Assembly: GCF_022682495.2 (NCBI RefSeq)
Contig: NC_071392.1
Span: forward strand, 74,980,097-75,044,096
DNA from: Desmodus rotundus
Taxonomy: Eukaryota; Chordata; Mammalia; Chiroptera; Phyllostomidae
Direction of reading: 5' to 3'
DNA: 64,000 bases
Shown: one piece after another, positions 1-11,828 of the stretch
Layout: each line of letters begins with the position of its first letter
Numbering within the stretch: position 1 is the stretch's first letter
Translations under genes and position numbers: made by a program
The notes under the pieces: model-generated
What the model was told of the DNA's origin: nothing
Databases searched by the model: none
The model's input: the letters and a program-made list of their open reading frames with translations, nothing else

Positions 1-2683
1 CTCTGGGGAGGAAATCCAACTCTGGCAGGTGGACAGCAGTCTTGGGAAGAAGACCCTGGGAGGAGGAACGCAACACTGTCCACAGACCAGGGCCAGCTCT
101 GTCCTGCTCTGACAGGTCAGGGGACACCAGCCTCAGGAGCAAGGAAAGTTGAAATCTGGACTCTGATGATAGCAGCAACTTCTCAGCCCTGTTTGGTGCA
201 TGAAAAGGCCCTCTCCGTGGTCAACCACATGATGGAACTTGGGGCTTAGCACCTACGGGGTTGGTTACTAAGCTGGTTCCAGGCCCTCGTCTTGTTTCCA
301 GACTGTGGAATGACTTTGACCCAATGGCCTTTCCACTAGGGGCCTCCTAAATGAGGCTTCATCCCCAGGACATAGGGTTACTTTCACAGGGTACCTCCTT
401 TGAGGGAAGGGGCCATGCAGGTATGCTGGTCTCTAGGAGTTGGAGGAAATATCGACAGCTTCCCTTCTTTCCTGGCTTGGAAGAAGTAAGGGAGCTGCAG
501 TCAGCCCATGCTTCCTATTTACTAGATGATTCAACCAAAGAACCTGAACTTCCTGCAGTGATGAACCCAGCACAGTTTCACGTACACAAAAACATCGACA
601 GTCACATGCCCCTTGACTAAGTGATCTGCACTGGGAGGTGGTGAAAGCCACATGCTCAGGCCCCCTGGGGCACCAGGAGTCACACCGACAATGAGAACAT
701 CAACAGGCTGGGATCCACTGACAGTGCGGAGGCTGCTAGAGCACACACACCTGCCCTGATGTGTACACACCTGTCCCAATGTACACACTCGGAGCCCCCA
801 GGGCTCTACACACCCCTTTATTCACCAAGCTCATTCTTTTGGGTAGCCCCCATTTTGAGTGAGTCCCAGAGCTGCTGGTTTGCTTTGCTATGAAAGAAGG
901 CTCTCCATTTTCCTCTTTTCATCCTTCTCCTGGACTTCTCCCTGTTCTGCAGAGAGAGAAGAGGCAAGGGACAGCTATATAGGTTCATTATAGCAGCTTG
1001 AGAACAGGAAGCTGCCAGGGCCCCATACAAACACTGAGTAAGAGAATCTGATTCGCTAGAAGGAACGTGAAAGCATTATGGAGCTCAGTCAGTTTGTTTC
1101 AACAGTGAGGACCTTGAGACTGGGGAGGGGAAGAGATTTGCCCGCTGCTGGGCAGTGGTTGAGTTTCAGCTTGGTGACATGGGTGGGATGGGTAGGAAGG
1201 GTTCAGGTTCAGTCCAGCTAAAGGTTTCAATGAATTCAGGGGACCTACTGACCTTTAGTGCTTGTGAGTGACAAGAAATTGATCAACAGATGACCTCTGA
1301 GCATCAGGTTTGTACAAGGCAAGGAGTAGGAAGGTGATATGTGTATGAGAAGGGATAATATATTTTTTAATCTTAAAATAACTCATCCTTTCAAAGTGAT
1401 TACCATCTAACAGCAGAGACAAGTGAAATGTTTGTAATAACTTTTAAGAATAGTACAGGAGTTTCTCTGGACAGAACATGCTTATCAACTGAGAGACTGA
1501 AGTAAACGTTGAATGCTATGATGTCAGGAAGTGATACTTCAATATGCAAAAGAACCAGGGTGGGGGCACTGGGGAGGTTTCCAGGGCCCAGTGAGAGATC
1601 TGGGAACCTGAGACGCCCAGTGGTGTTAACTGCCTTTCAGAATCCCCAGAGGGGTTGGTTGGGGCAGGGCTCAGGAGGGCCTGGGAAGGGGAGCATTCTG
1701 ACTGAGGAGTCTTTCCTTGCAAGCAGCTTCTGCCCTTCTTGGCCAGGATCGGAGGCAGCAAGGCAGCCCCCTGCCCTCCATTAGCCAACTGGGAGCACAG
1801 CCATGGAGTTAGTCAGCTGGCAGCTGAAATGCTCGGGCATCTGTGTCTGGGCAAAAGGTGTCAGCAGGCCAGAAAGAGGGAGAATGAGCCACTGTGTGCA
1901 CGTGTACACAAATGTAGGGCATGTGTGCATAGCCACACACAGAAGAGAGGGAATCAGGGTTTGTAACTATGAGTGAAAACATCACAGAAATCAGGAGAGC
2001 CCCATTGCCTCTCACGCCCTCTACACCGACTTCCACCTCGGTGAGAAGACCGCAAGACACCTGCCTTCTCCTGCAGCTCCGGTGGCCCCTCCAGGCCTGG
2101 CTGGCTCCACTGGCCTGGGCTCCTCCACTGTCAGAGAGCCCGCTGTCTTCAAGGACAAGAGGACCCAACGGCTTCCTCTAAGTCTCAGCACTGAACGGTT
2201 TATGACTCCACGAGGGAAGGAGAGCAAAGTGTCAACGCACGCATTTGTCCTGAATGGCTGGATGGACATGACTTGGTTGAGAGCACAGAAAGAGAAAATT
2301 CTCTTAAATACAAGTTTTGAGTGACTTTCCCTTTTGACATTTATTACCTACAGAGGACAGAGGACTGGAAAGTCCAAAAGATTTTATTGAGATAAGGAAA
2401 CGGGCTTCTTCAGCCCAATTCTTTCCTAAGCATTTTACTGATATGCTTTTTCAGAACATTCACGGAACTTTTTTTCTTCTCACAACACACGCTCACAATA
2501 GAGAATTTGAACCTATCAGGAAGTATAAAATTCATAATCTACCCCCTACCTGTAGAACTTCCACAGGCCCCAGACACGCCTACCATAGGATGCCCCGTCA
2601 CACCAAAATATTCCTACATCCCATATTAAAAATAATCAAGTTGAGTTGAATTGTCTAGTTGATATAATGTCATATTTTATAGA
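1..2683. other. Intergenic DNA upstream of HILPDA, no gene recognised
   Basis: Unique-looking sequence with only short chance frames on both strands. No splice-consistent coding segment or known protein motif was found. Confidence 0.5.
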
Positions 2684-2943
2684 GCTTTTTATTTTTATTT
2701 TTTTAATCCTCACCCAAGGACATTTTCTCATGGCTTTGTTTTTAGAGAAAGAAAGGAGGAGGGAGAAAGAGAGAGAGAGAGAGACACCGATGTGAGAGAC
2801 AAACAGCGACTGGCTGCCTCCCATATGCGCCCTGATCGATCGGAGATCCAGCCCACAAGCTAGGTGTGTACCCTGATCAGAATGAACCGACCACCTTTCC
2901 GTGCACGGGATGACGCCCCCCCATTGAGCCACACCAGCCAGGG
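2684..2943 (-). mobile_element. Bat tRNA-derived SINE (Ves-like), antisense
   Basis: Reads on the minus strand from CCCTGGCTGGTGTGGCTCA-type head (rc at 2929-2943) to an A-rich tail. It carries the long-tail variant with a CTCACC..AAGGA block. Diverged copy. Confidence 0.8.
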
Positions 2944-3165
2944 CGTGTTTTGTAAAGCTTTTAATAATGTTTCTTGATTTGAATTTTGCCTTTTAAAGAT
3001 TTTGAAGACAGTACATTTTGTTTTCCAGATGAAATATTTTTGAGAGTCATGGACAGTTCTGTAGGTCCCAGGCGCTGGTGCCCGTGGTGACTAGTGAATA
3101 AATGGTCCTGCCTAGTGGAAAGTAATGTTTACGTTAATGTTACTATTCAGGGGCATATCCTGTCA

Positions 3166-3351
3166 CCCTGACCCATGTGGCTCTGTTGCTGGGGCATCGT
3201 TCTGCAAAGTGAAAGGGCCCAGGTTTGATTCTGGACAGGACATATCCTCTGGTCAGGGTCCCTGGTCGGGGTACGTACTAGAGGCAACCAGTCAATGCTC
3301 CTCTCCTACTCTTCCCCCCTCCCTTCCCCTCTTTCTAAAATTAGATAAATG
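3166..3351 (+). mobile_element. Bat tRNA-derived SINE (Ves-like), diverged
   Basis: Head CCCTGACCCATGTGGCTCTG, B-box region GGTTTGATTCT, then CT-rich tail CCCTTCCCCTCTTTCTAAAA. Confidence 0.8.
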
Positions 3352-3574
3352 AAATGTCTCTCTCTGTTAACTTATATGACCCATATAGTTTTGAATACTG
3401 TCTTTTTCTCCTCTGCATCGTCCATCCAGCATTTCCCAAATAGAGCGTATGGACAGAGGTCCGGGGTACCAGCAGGACACACACACACCCGCACATCACA
3501 CTAGCACAGCTTCTTAGTGCAGGGCCTGGAAAAACACTTCTCCCAGGAGGAAAGGCGTAGAGATAGCTCACTTC

Positions 3575-3690
3575 CCTCCACCCTGCATTTCACGGAGGAA
3601 GGAAACTTAGGCCTGGAGAAGTGCCTCGCCAGGGTTTAGTTAGTACCAGAACCAGACTCAGAATTAGGGCTCCCAGCCCACGTAGGAGAT
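3575..3690 (-). repeat. MIR fragment
   Basis: Antisense MIR core: a GGAGGAAGGAAACTTAGGCC-type stretch followed by ACCAGAACCAGACTCAGAAT, in the usual MIR order. Confidence 0.5.
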
Positions 3691-5029
3691 GAAGACACTA
3701 TTTGCCTTGGCTGCCCTCGGCCCACATTTCGGGGCTGGCTCTACCTTCTGTGGGCACCCTCCCCAGGTGCTCATAGCCCTCCGGTTCCATTCCCCCTCCC
3801 ACAGCTGCCCTTGACCCAATTTCCCCATCCAAAAATGGACCTGGCTGTTTTCCCTTTAACGCTTATCAGCTGTTCTTACGATGTTGCACAAGCAGTTAAT
3901 TTATAAAACTTGAATAAATTTTTATTTTTTCTGTGATTATAAAAGTAACAGATGCACACAGAAGAAAATTTGGGGTGGGGGGAGAAGCTCATAATCATGT
4001 CACTATTGTTAAAATGTCATACTCGATCACCATTGTTAAATGTTGTTGCAAAACAAAGTAAAAAGGAATCAATCCCAGAGCAGCTGTTCTTTTTATAAAA
4101 TATGAAATAGCTCAGATATACAAAAATTAGTATTCATTCAGTCAATAAACATTTGTTGAGCACCTATGACATGCCGAGCACCGCTCTGGGTTCAAATATA
4201 CAGTAATTGGACAAAATAGTCCAAGTGCTTGTCCACGAGAAGCTACGTTTAGTGGCGGAAGATGGATGGTTAACAAGCAAACATAAAGTAGGTTTGCTGG
4301 TGTTGAATACTATGAACGATAATGAAGCAAAGCAAGGAAGATGGAGAGGATAGGGAGTGTCGCTTTATATGGAATAATTAGGAAGGCCTCCCTGGAAAAT
4401 GGCATTTGAACAGGGTCCAGAAGGGAGTAAGAGAGTGAGCCATTCATTCATTCATTCATTCATCCATTCATTCAACAAACGTTTTTCGTGAACGTGTTCC
4501 AGACCCTAAGGACACAGCAGACAATAAAAGAGACATTCCTTTCTAGGCCACCAGTCCTCTCCTTCACTAGAGACACCTGCTCTGTTCTACCCAATGGCTT
4601 GAAGACTGAATAGCTCAGGAAGGGAAGGAAGAGGAAGAGCTGCCCTAAACATTTTAGTGAAGACTTAAAATATCTAAAATTAACCAATCTCTACCTTCCT
4701 CCCAAATAAGAAGACTTTTTCAACTTTTTCTACTTACCACTTCCATCTTAACTTAAATGTTTACCAACTTTTTTAGTGTATGCTGTTATTTTTACTTTCC
4801 CAAAGTAATCATTATTATTAAAAATAGTTTTGAGTAGTCATAATTTGTTTAAATTAATCCATATGTTTTCTAAATGTTTACTCACTACTTCTTCTTGCAT
4901 TTCACTATTTCCTTCTAGGTTCAGTTTTCTTCTTAGGAACATACTTCGAAGTTTCCTTAGCAAGGGTCTATAGTGGTTAATTCCCTGTTTTTGTTCGTCA
5001 TCTGAAGATGTCTTTAATTTGCTCTCCTT
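3691..5029. other. Non-coding DNA with an old interspersed repeat and a (TTCA)n run
   Basis: From about 4135 there is a degraded repeat of the type ending ATTTGTTGAGCACCTATGAC. A short (ATTC)n microsatellite lies at 4443-4475. No gene recognised. Confidence 0.4.
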
Positions 5030-5706
5030 TTTAAAGAATAAGAGCTTTATTCAGATATAATTGACATAATTGTACCTTTTCAAGTGTACAATTCGGTGGT
5101 TTAGAGTATACTTACAGAGCTTTGCAACACTCACCATTGTCTAATTTTAGAACATTTTCATCATCTTGAAAGGAAACCCTATACCCATTAGCGGCCACTT
5201 CCTATTCATTCCTCTCTCCCTCCAGCCCCTGGCAACTACTAACCTACTTTCTGTCTCTAGGGATGTGCCTCTTCAGGACTGTGCATATAAATGGAATCAC
5301 ACAATATGTGCACTTTTCTCCCTGACTTCTTTCACCTGACATATTGTTTTCAAGGTTCATCCATATTGTAGCACGTATTATTAGCATTTCACTTTTTATG
5401 GCTAAATAATATTTTGTTGTACCACATTTGTTTATCCATCAGTTGATGTACAGTTGAGCTGTTTCCCCCTTTTTTGGCATTTTTGAATAAAGCTTCTATG
5501 AACACATGCGTACAAGTTTTTGTGTAAACCTATGTCTTCAATTCTCTTGGGTATATCCTTAGGAGTGGAATTGCTGGGTCATAAGGTAACTCTATGTTTA
5601 ACGTTTTGAGAAACTGTAAAACTGTTTTTCACAGCAGCTGTACCATTTTACACTCCTAACAGCCACGTATAAGGGTTCGGTGTTCTCCACTTCCTCACCA
5701 ATGCTT
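5030..5706 (-). mobile_element. Old LINE-1 fragment, antisense
   Basis: Plus strand reads the complement of an L1 3' part, with hallmark stretches CTTTTTATGGCTAAATAATA and GTGGAATTGCTGGGTCATAA. Heavily diverged, no open frame. Confidence 0.75.
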
Positions 5707-6854
5707 TTTTAAAAGCAAAATAAATAGCAATCCTCGTACATGGAAGGCGATATCTCATTTTGTATGTCCTATCTTGTGTGTTTGTCTTAGTACAAACATA
5801 GCATACTATACACACACCACACACTTGCTTCTCCCACTCAACAATATGTTGTAGAGAGCATGTCAGCACATACAAAACTGCTTATTCTTTTGCTGTTCTG
5901 TGGTCACCCACTGTATGAACGTGCAGCCCTGGGACTGGTAATTTTCTTCACCAGTCCCCTACTGATGAGCTCCTCTGTTTTTTCCCAGTCTTTTGTCTTT
6001 TGCTGCAGTGATTGCCTCTGCCTACTCTTCTCTCTGCACGTAGGAGTCTGTCTGCAATGACCGATCAGTCCCTGTAGCGGAATCTGAGTCAGCCACTTGC
6101 ATTTTTACAGATAGCATCAAATCGATTCCCATAGTTCTTTAAATGGACCCTAGATCCTAATACCGAATTGTGAAGATACTGTAATCTTAGTAATTCCTGT
6201 GTGGGCGGACTATGGAGTCACTTCTTTTGAGGGGCCTGGGGACAAGGGCATGGCTCATAAAGAGCTTTCCTTGGCGGGCAGTTCCCATGAAGGAGGTAGA
6301 ACCCCAAGAGGGCTTGTCTTGGAGTCTTATCTACCCTTTCTTGGTGGAATAATGGGTACTCCCTGAAGATGTTGGATAAGATCATCATTTTTGCATTTAT
6401 TTCTTAAGTCAACAAATATTTATGGAAAGCCTACTATGTGGTGCTAGATGAAATTAAAATAAAGCCAGACCACACATGCCTCCCATTGCCATCCTCAGGC
6501 TTTGGAGGAGAAGCAGACACGAGTACGATCCAACTGAAGGTGAGGTGACAAATATGGAGGGAAACGAACGTGCTGCTGGAGCCTGAAACAAGGGCCCGAG
6601 AGTCAGGGAAGGTTCCCAGAGGGGGCTTGTTCGAACCGAGATATGAAAGAGGAGTACAGGACGAGATGAAGTGAAGGCTCTTCTTCCTTTGGTGGAAAAG
6701 AGTGTTTAACACTTCCTCACAGGGTTGTTATGAGAGCTAAATAACATACGTGAAGCATTTAGTATTTAGTTAGTGAGTGCTTATTTCCTTTCCACTCTTC
6801 CATTCACTTCTGGTGAGTGTTAAAATCCCAGATACCACACCCCACCCCCACCCC
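5707..6854. other. Non-coding DNA, old repeat remnants only
   Basis: A degraded repeat starts about 6400 (CAACAAATATTTATGGAAAG). No coding segment recognised. Confidence 0.4.
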
Positions 6855-7062
6855 ACCTGGCTGGTGTGGCTCAGTGGATTGAGCACCGGCCTGCAAGCCA
6901 AAGGGTCACCAGTTCGATTCCCAGTCAGGGCACATGCCTGGATTGCGGGCCAGGTCCCCATGGGGGGCACGTGAGAGGCAACCACACATTGACGTTTCTC
7001 TCCCTCTCTTTCTCCCTTCTCCTTTCCTCTCTCTCTAAAAATAAATAAAATCTTTTAAAAAC
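6855..7062 (+). mobile_element. Bat tRNA-derived SINE (Ves), well preserved
   Basis: Head CCTGGCTGGTGTGGCTCAGT (A box), CCAGTTCGATTCCCAGTCAG (B box), CT-rich tail and ATAAATAAAATCTTTTAAAA end. Confidence 0.92.
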
Positions 7063-7214
7063 AATTCTAGACCCCCAAGAAAAGCACTGCCACCCTAGTC
7101 ATGTTCTTATTTTTATTTTTCTACCACGCAGTCCTCTCTTCCTCCATTTCTGAGCTCCCAACCACTATAGTACACAGTCTGCCTTAGGAACTAATTAGAC
7201 TAATAGCCACCATT

Positions 7215-7425
7215 TTTTCCCCTTAAGCTATATAGTAAGTACTTTACAGCTGTTATTTAATTTAATCTTCGTAACCTTCTTAGTAGGTAAGAACTATTAT
7301 TAGTCCAATTTTATAAATAAAAAAATCAAGGCAAGCAGAGCTCAAGGACAACTGATAGCAAATTGCAGAGCAGGATTCAAACTCAAGGCCGACTAATTTC
7401 TAACCACTATCCTACAGTGCCTGGG
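7215..7425 (-). repeat. MIR, antisense
   Basis: Plus strand shows AGTACTTTACAGCTGTTATT, then GCAGAGCAGGATTCAAACTC and CTAACCACTATCCTACAGTG, the complement of the MIR core and head. Confidence 0.65.
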
Positions 7426-7514
7426 GTTGCTAGTTATCTTGTTAGGTCTTATTTACCCAACCCAGTGGTAAGGTTCTTTAGGGCAAGAACCTGCCTTTAT
7501 ACTTTTCAGTAAAA

Positions 7515-7695
7515 CAATAGCTACTATTTGTCGAGCATCAACTGTGTAACCTGTACTTTGTATGCATTATTTCTAATCCTCAAAACAACTCTTTTATATA
7601 TTATTTTCACCATTTTACAGATTAGGAAACTTAGATTCCAAGGGATTAATTAATTCAGCCAAGGTGGAGACAGGACAAGAATCTGATATAGGTAA
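7515..7695 (-). repeat. MIR, antisense, second copy
   Basis: Complement of the MIR tail and core: CTACTATTTGTCGAGCATCA, then CCATTTTACAGATTAGGAAA. Confidence 0.6.
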
Positions 7696-7900
7696 GCCTA
7701 ATAACCTACCCAGAGATGATAGTCAATAATATTTGTAGTTAATAGACGGGAAGGCACAGGGCTATAATCTCCCCAACCCCGGTTGTCTCCATCTGGCACG
7801 ACCCTCAGACAATGACAGTGAACGTGGGGGACAGGGAACTGTTGCAGAGAGATGTCCGTCTCTTCCTTTGAGCTATGCGAAGATAAAAACTTAGAGTTCA

Positions 7901-8092
7901 GTCCCCGCCTGTGTAGCTCTGTTGATTGGGCTGCGCCCTGCAAACCCAAAGATTGTGGGTTGGATTCCCGTCAGGAAACAGGCCTGACTTGGGGTTGGGC
8001 CCTGGGTCAGGTCGCTTGCGGAGGGCAATCTATCAGTGTTTCTCTCCCTCTCTTTCTCCCGTCCCTCACTCTCTAAAAAGAAAACAAAAAAG
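7901..8092 (+). mobile_element. Bat tRNA-derived SINE (Ves-like) with 10-bp target duplication
   Basis: Flanked by perfect TTAGAGTTCA repeats at 7891-7900 and 8093-8102, which fixes both edges. Tail CTCTCTAAAAAGAAAACAAA. Confidence 0.9.
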
Positions 8093-8194
8093 TTAGAGTT
8101 CACAATAAGCAGAGCCCAAAGGGTTATTGTGGAATTCCTGTGTTCACTCACTGATCATAGGCTATTTTGAGCAAAGTCCCTCATTGGGAGTTTT

Positions 8195-8545
8195 GTAGTC
8201 AATGATGCAGATAGTAAGGACAGTTATTATCCCATATAACAGTCGAGGAAACCAAAGCACGGAAAGGTTAAAGGATTTCCCCTGGCTGGTGTGGCTCAGT
8301 TGGTTGGCGTACAGTCCCATAAGCCAAAAGGTTGTGGGTTCAGTTCCCTGTCAGGGCACATGCCTGGCTTGTGGGCCTGGCCACAGGTTGGGGGGATACA
8401 GGAGGCAACAGACCAATGTTTCTCTCCCTCTTTTCTTCCTTCCCTTCCCCAACTCTGAAAACAATAAATAAAATCTTAATTGAAAAGAAAAGAAAAAGAA
8501 GGATAAAGGGTTCTAGCAAGTGGTGGCATTTGGGACATCTGGAAT
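8195..8545 (-). repeat. MIR, antisense, split by a Ves SINE
   Basis: Left part 8195-8278 (TATTATCCCATATAACAG, then GGAAACCAAAGCACGGAAAG) and right part 8501-8545 (CTAGCAAGTGGTGGCATTTG) are consecutive in MIR order around the insert. Confidence 0.5.
8279..8500 (+). mobile_element. Bat tRNA-derived SINE (Ves)
   Basis: Head CCCCTGGCTGGTGTGGCTCA, B box GGTTCAGTTCCC, tail ending in AAATAAAATCTTAATTG and A-rich sequence. Flanking GGTTAAAGGATT and GGATAAAGGGTT are a diverged target duplication. Confidence 0.9.
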
Positions 8546-9828
8546 GATTTCCGAGCTTGAGCCTCTCCTAATAACAGTGTGAAAGAGTAACTGAGTCGAG
8601 CACAAAAACAGGCGAAATTCTAGGGTAATGAAGGACCAAAAATTCCTGCGGGCTGGGTAGAAAAATTAATTTCAAAGTGTCTGCCTGCCTGCCTGCCAAC
8701 CAACACGTTCCCCACCCTAACTTTCTCCTTTCCCGGCCTCCCCGCCCTCTCTGACAGATGACAGAGAGCCTGGAATGCGGGGGAAAGGTCGCAGTGGGGA
8801 CTTGGCTCCTCCCTTCCCGCGCGTTCAGTCCCGTATCTGCGGAGCCCGCAGAGCCCAGGGGTATCCCCGGTTCTCGCGCATCCAGCCCGGAACGCAGCAC
8901 AGCCAGTCCTAGGGCTCAGTGGACCAGCCAGGTGTCGCCTTGTGCCCGAGCTTTGGCCCTCCCCCCTCCTCTTCTCCGGGAGGGAGGCAGTGCAACCACC
9001 GTCAGCCTTGCCTTCGCGGCGGCTTGGATGTTCCTTCCCAGGGGCTCCCCACTCCCAGCGTCTCCCCAGGACTTTACTTTCTGATACCCGCCATTAGGTG
9101 CTCTCGCGACAGAACGTCTATAATCTGGGGGTTGGGGGGAGTACTTAGTAAGGCTTCCCAGCCCCCAAATCTGGGCATAGGCTGGACTAGGACATCCCAG
9201 CTCTTTGGTTCAATCTGAAGGTATTAAAACTCTCCAATGGCTACATTTTAGGTTAAGAAGCAGGCCCAATGAGTGCAATGTAACATTCCTGTGCAGTAAG
9301 GCGCGGACACCAGGGTCAGGCACTATTTCACATTCCTTAAACAACGTGACAAACTCTCACAGAAATCAGAATGTATTAAATTAATCCTCAGGATTTGGAG
9401 CGAAGGGTGGGCGGGGGTGACATCTGGAATCTTGTTATCTCTAAGGAAGGGAAACTCCTCGGAAGTCGCCTCTTCAATCCCTTTAATGGAAAAAACCGGG
9501 GGTGGGGGTGGGGTGGGGGTCTGTTGCCCCCTGCCAATCTGTGCTTAGCTGAAATCTCTGGGAGCCGTACTTCCTCACAGCCCGGCTGAGAGCCCTTGGG
9601 TTGGGGCACTTCGGGTGCGTTTCCTCCGATTTAGCACGCGGGGGTGGGAGCGGGGATGAACTTTCTGATTGCTTCCAAAGCTTCACGCAGCAGAAAAAGC
9701 TATCGAAGTTGACACACACGCGTAGCCACTGCCGACCTCACTGACTCGGCCACGCACGGCGTGTTCCCTCAAACAGTTGTGACCGCGAGCCAGGGGGACG
9801 GCCCTAGACCACCCACAGCCCCCGCCGG

Positions 9829-9904
9829 GGGGCGGGGCCGTGGGCGTGAGGACGTGCGGCAGAGCGCGTGCGTGCGGGCCCCGGGGCTGGAGCGCGGCTA
9901 TAAG
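9829..9904 (+). promoter_or_regulatory. HILPDA: HILPDA core promoter: GC box, HIF-type core motifs, TATA box
   Basis: Visible elements are a GC box (GGGGCGGGGC, about 9829-9838), GCGTG at 9844-9848, ACGTG within GGACGTGCGG at 9852-9856, overlapping GCGTG cores at 9866-9870 and 9870-9874, and TATAAG at 9899-9904. RCGTG is the hypoxia response element core, and HILPDA is an established HIF-1 target, so these are the best candidates for its hypoxia control. The sequence cannot show which sites are bound. Confidence 0.7.
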
Positions 9905-9928
9905 TAGGCGGTGCGGGCGCTTCCGCTG

Positions 9929-10071
9929 TACTTCCTGCGTCGGAGTGCGCCTTTGTCTTGCGGCAACGGTCTGAGTTGTGACCTCGTGCTCTCGGTGGCG
10001 GACTTTCCTCCCGGCTCCTGCACGACCTGCGGTTCCAGCGAGTGAGCTACTCCCGGCCCTTCCGCCCGGAG
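9929..10071 (+). other. HILPDA: HILPDA non-coding exon 1
   Basis: GC-rich 5' UTR exon about 30 nt downstream of the TATA box. It ends in a consensus donor (GGAG|GTGAGTGG). No ATG-started frame in it continues into exon 2. The 5' edge is inferred from TATA spacing only. Confidence 0.7.
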
Positions 10072-11028
10072 GTGAGTGGCCCTCTGGGCTTCCCCGGCTC
10101 CCCACACCCATCCTCCAGCCTTCGTGCCGGGTCCGTCGCCTCTCCTTCCCCTGACTGTGGCTGAGCCTCCTGGAGCTTCCCTGTTCTTTCTGCCCCCACC
10201 CAGGTCCCCACTCAGCCGCCCCAGCCCTGCTTTCTCCAGGAGTGGCCCTAACTGGGATCCGCGTGGCCCACTCCCTGTTCGCCAGTGCTGTTAGGCGTCT
10301 GTGCCACGCATGCCCTCCCAAAGCTCTCCTAGCATCTCCTTCCTGGTAGGCACGGGCAGGTCGTCTGTGTAGTAACTGCCTGTGTTCTTACTTGTCGTCC
10401 CTAGACTGTAAGCCCAAAAGGACACGGTTCATGTCTCCAGGGCCCCATTTTGCCCTAGTACGTTGCAGGATGCTTAACACATTGTGGGTAATGAGAGTTT
10501 GACTCTCTTAGAATTATTTTGACCTTCAGAAAGCTTATGATTAACTTGAACCTGCATGAGATATGAGGGAGACTTCCCATGCAGGTTGCTTTCTCAAGGG
10601 CATGCTCTTACAGCTCTGTTCCCTGGTACAAAAGGACTTGGTCTTTACTTAAGGAAGGTTCTGATCCCTGGACTGTGGCACAGGAATTGTGCATTGCACC
10701 TGGCAGAAGTAAAGGTTTTTACTTTAAAAAGAAGTAAAAGTTTTAAGGTATGCTCATGAAAAGAAGCAAAACTGGCTCCTCCGCCATGGAGTCTACAGTG
10801 TAAATATACTTGAGCTTCTGCTGTGGAAAGACATCCATGGGCCCCTGCACCCCTGGCTGGCTGGGTGACTCCCTTGGCACCATGGGGAGATAGAAGGGTC
10901 AGGGCCAGATGCATGCACTTCCCCAAAGGCTCTAGACTAACCTTGCCTCTCTTTCCTCAGCATCCAGAGGCCTTCCAGAAGCAGAAGATAGCTCTGCTGC
11001 TCTACACAGGAGTGGGATCCTTTCAGCT

Positions 11029-11244
11029 ATGAAACATATGTTGAACCTGTATCTCCTCGGGGTGGTGCTGAGTCTACTTTCCATCTTTGTGAGACTGATG
11101 GAGTCACTGGAGGGCTTACTGGAGAATCCATCTCCCGGGAGCTCCTGGACCACCAGAGGTCAACTAGCCAGCACAGAACCCCCAAGGGCCTTCCAGAACA
11201 TCCACCCAGAAAGGTGTGATAAGACCTCCCTCCATCAGTTGTAA
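11029..11244 (+). CDS. HILPDA: Hypoxia-inducible lipid droplet-associated protein, 71 codons, altered C-terminus
   Basis: Begins MKHMLNLYLLGVVL, followed by SLLSIFVR and the MESLEGLLE stretch, which closely matches the human protein (63 aa) through about residue 50. The N-terminal hydrophobic segment (about residues 5-24) and the following short amphipathic part anchor the protein to ER and lipid droplets and bind the lipase ATGL (PNPLA2), inhibiting lipolysis. It is a known HIF-1 and PPAR target. The frame after STEP differs from the human one: it reads PRAFQNIHPE and runs to a TAA at 11242, giving 71 rather than 63 residues. Skipping one base at the C run 11179-11183 restores a human-like KGLPEHP ending with TGA at 11217-11219, so a 1-nt deletion is likely. 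The start ATG at 11029 is the first in this exon in a plausible position and matches the family start. Confidence 0.93.
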   Translation: MKHMLNLYLLGVVLSLLSIFVRLMESLEGLLENPSPGSSWTTRGQLASTEPPRAFQNIHPERCDKTSLHQL

Positions 11245-11828
11245 CCTTGGAACATTGACCTAAATCTGTACAGCCAGCTGTCCAGTTCCCAGCAGGCGAG
11301 CTCAGCGTCAGTGTTAACAGAGGATGCTTGCACTGGAAAAAGAGCCTGTTTAATAGTGTGGGTGGCCTGCCTGTGGCTGTGAGATGGAGTGATTTTGCTC
11401 TTCTTCCCGGAGTCTGCCACATGCCTTGTTGTCCTTGGCAGCTAGGCTCTGACCTCTCTCGGATGAGGGCTTGTGCTGCAGCTTCAGCTTTCGGGAGATG
11501 ATGGTGTGTCCAGCCCTGCTTCCTAAACATCTGCCAAGAGTTCCTTTGGACTTGGGTGGCTTATGGTCAAGTTCCTTGGTGTTCAGCTTCTCTTTCACGT
11601 GAGCTCCTCTGTGTGTGTGTGACCGTGGAAGGGGGATGTGTGCTGGCTGTAGGGAGGGGGAAGACAGAGTGTTCAGTGTCCAGTTCCCATTGTTTTACAT
11701 TTTTAAGTCCTTCCTCCAACGTAGTATGTCTGCGTTTACTGGTCTGAAGGGGACAGTAGGGATGACAAAGCCTGCTCGGGATGTGAGCATTACAGCCACC
11801 ACGTGGCTTAAGTGAATTTTTCTAATGA

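Larger units (their letters stand above)
8690..10300. promoter_or_regulatory. GC-rich / CpG-rich region around the HILPDA promoter
   Basis: Base composition shifts to GC-rich here, with frequent CG dinucleotides, strongest at 8800-9060 and 9720-10110. It contains the HILPDA promoter and exon 1. The long minus-strand open frame at 9683-10321 is a by-product of this composition and resembles no protein I know. A G-run tract lies at about 9498-9521. Confidence 0.6.

Noticed and set aside
6855..6960. tRNA gene suggested by A-box and B-box motifs
   Set aside because: The motifs belong to the tRNA-derived SINE head; no cloverleaf-consistent tRNA with intact stems was seen.
6866..7048. Small frames starting MAQWIEHRP or similar, recurring at many sites
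   Set aside because: They are translations of Ves SINE heads, not genes.
9683..10321. 212-codon open frame on the minus strand across the HILPDA promoter
   Set aside because: It lies in a CpG-rich promoter where stop codons are rare, overlaps exon 1 and resembles no known protein.
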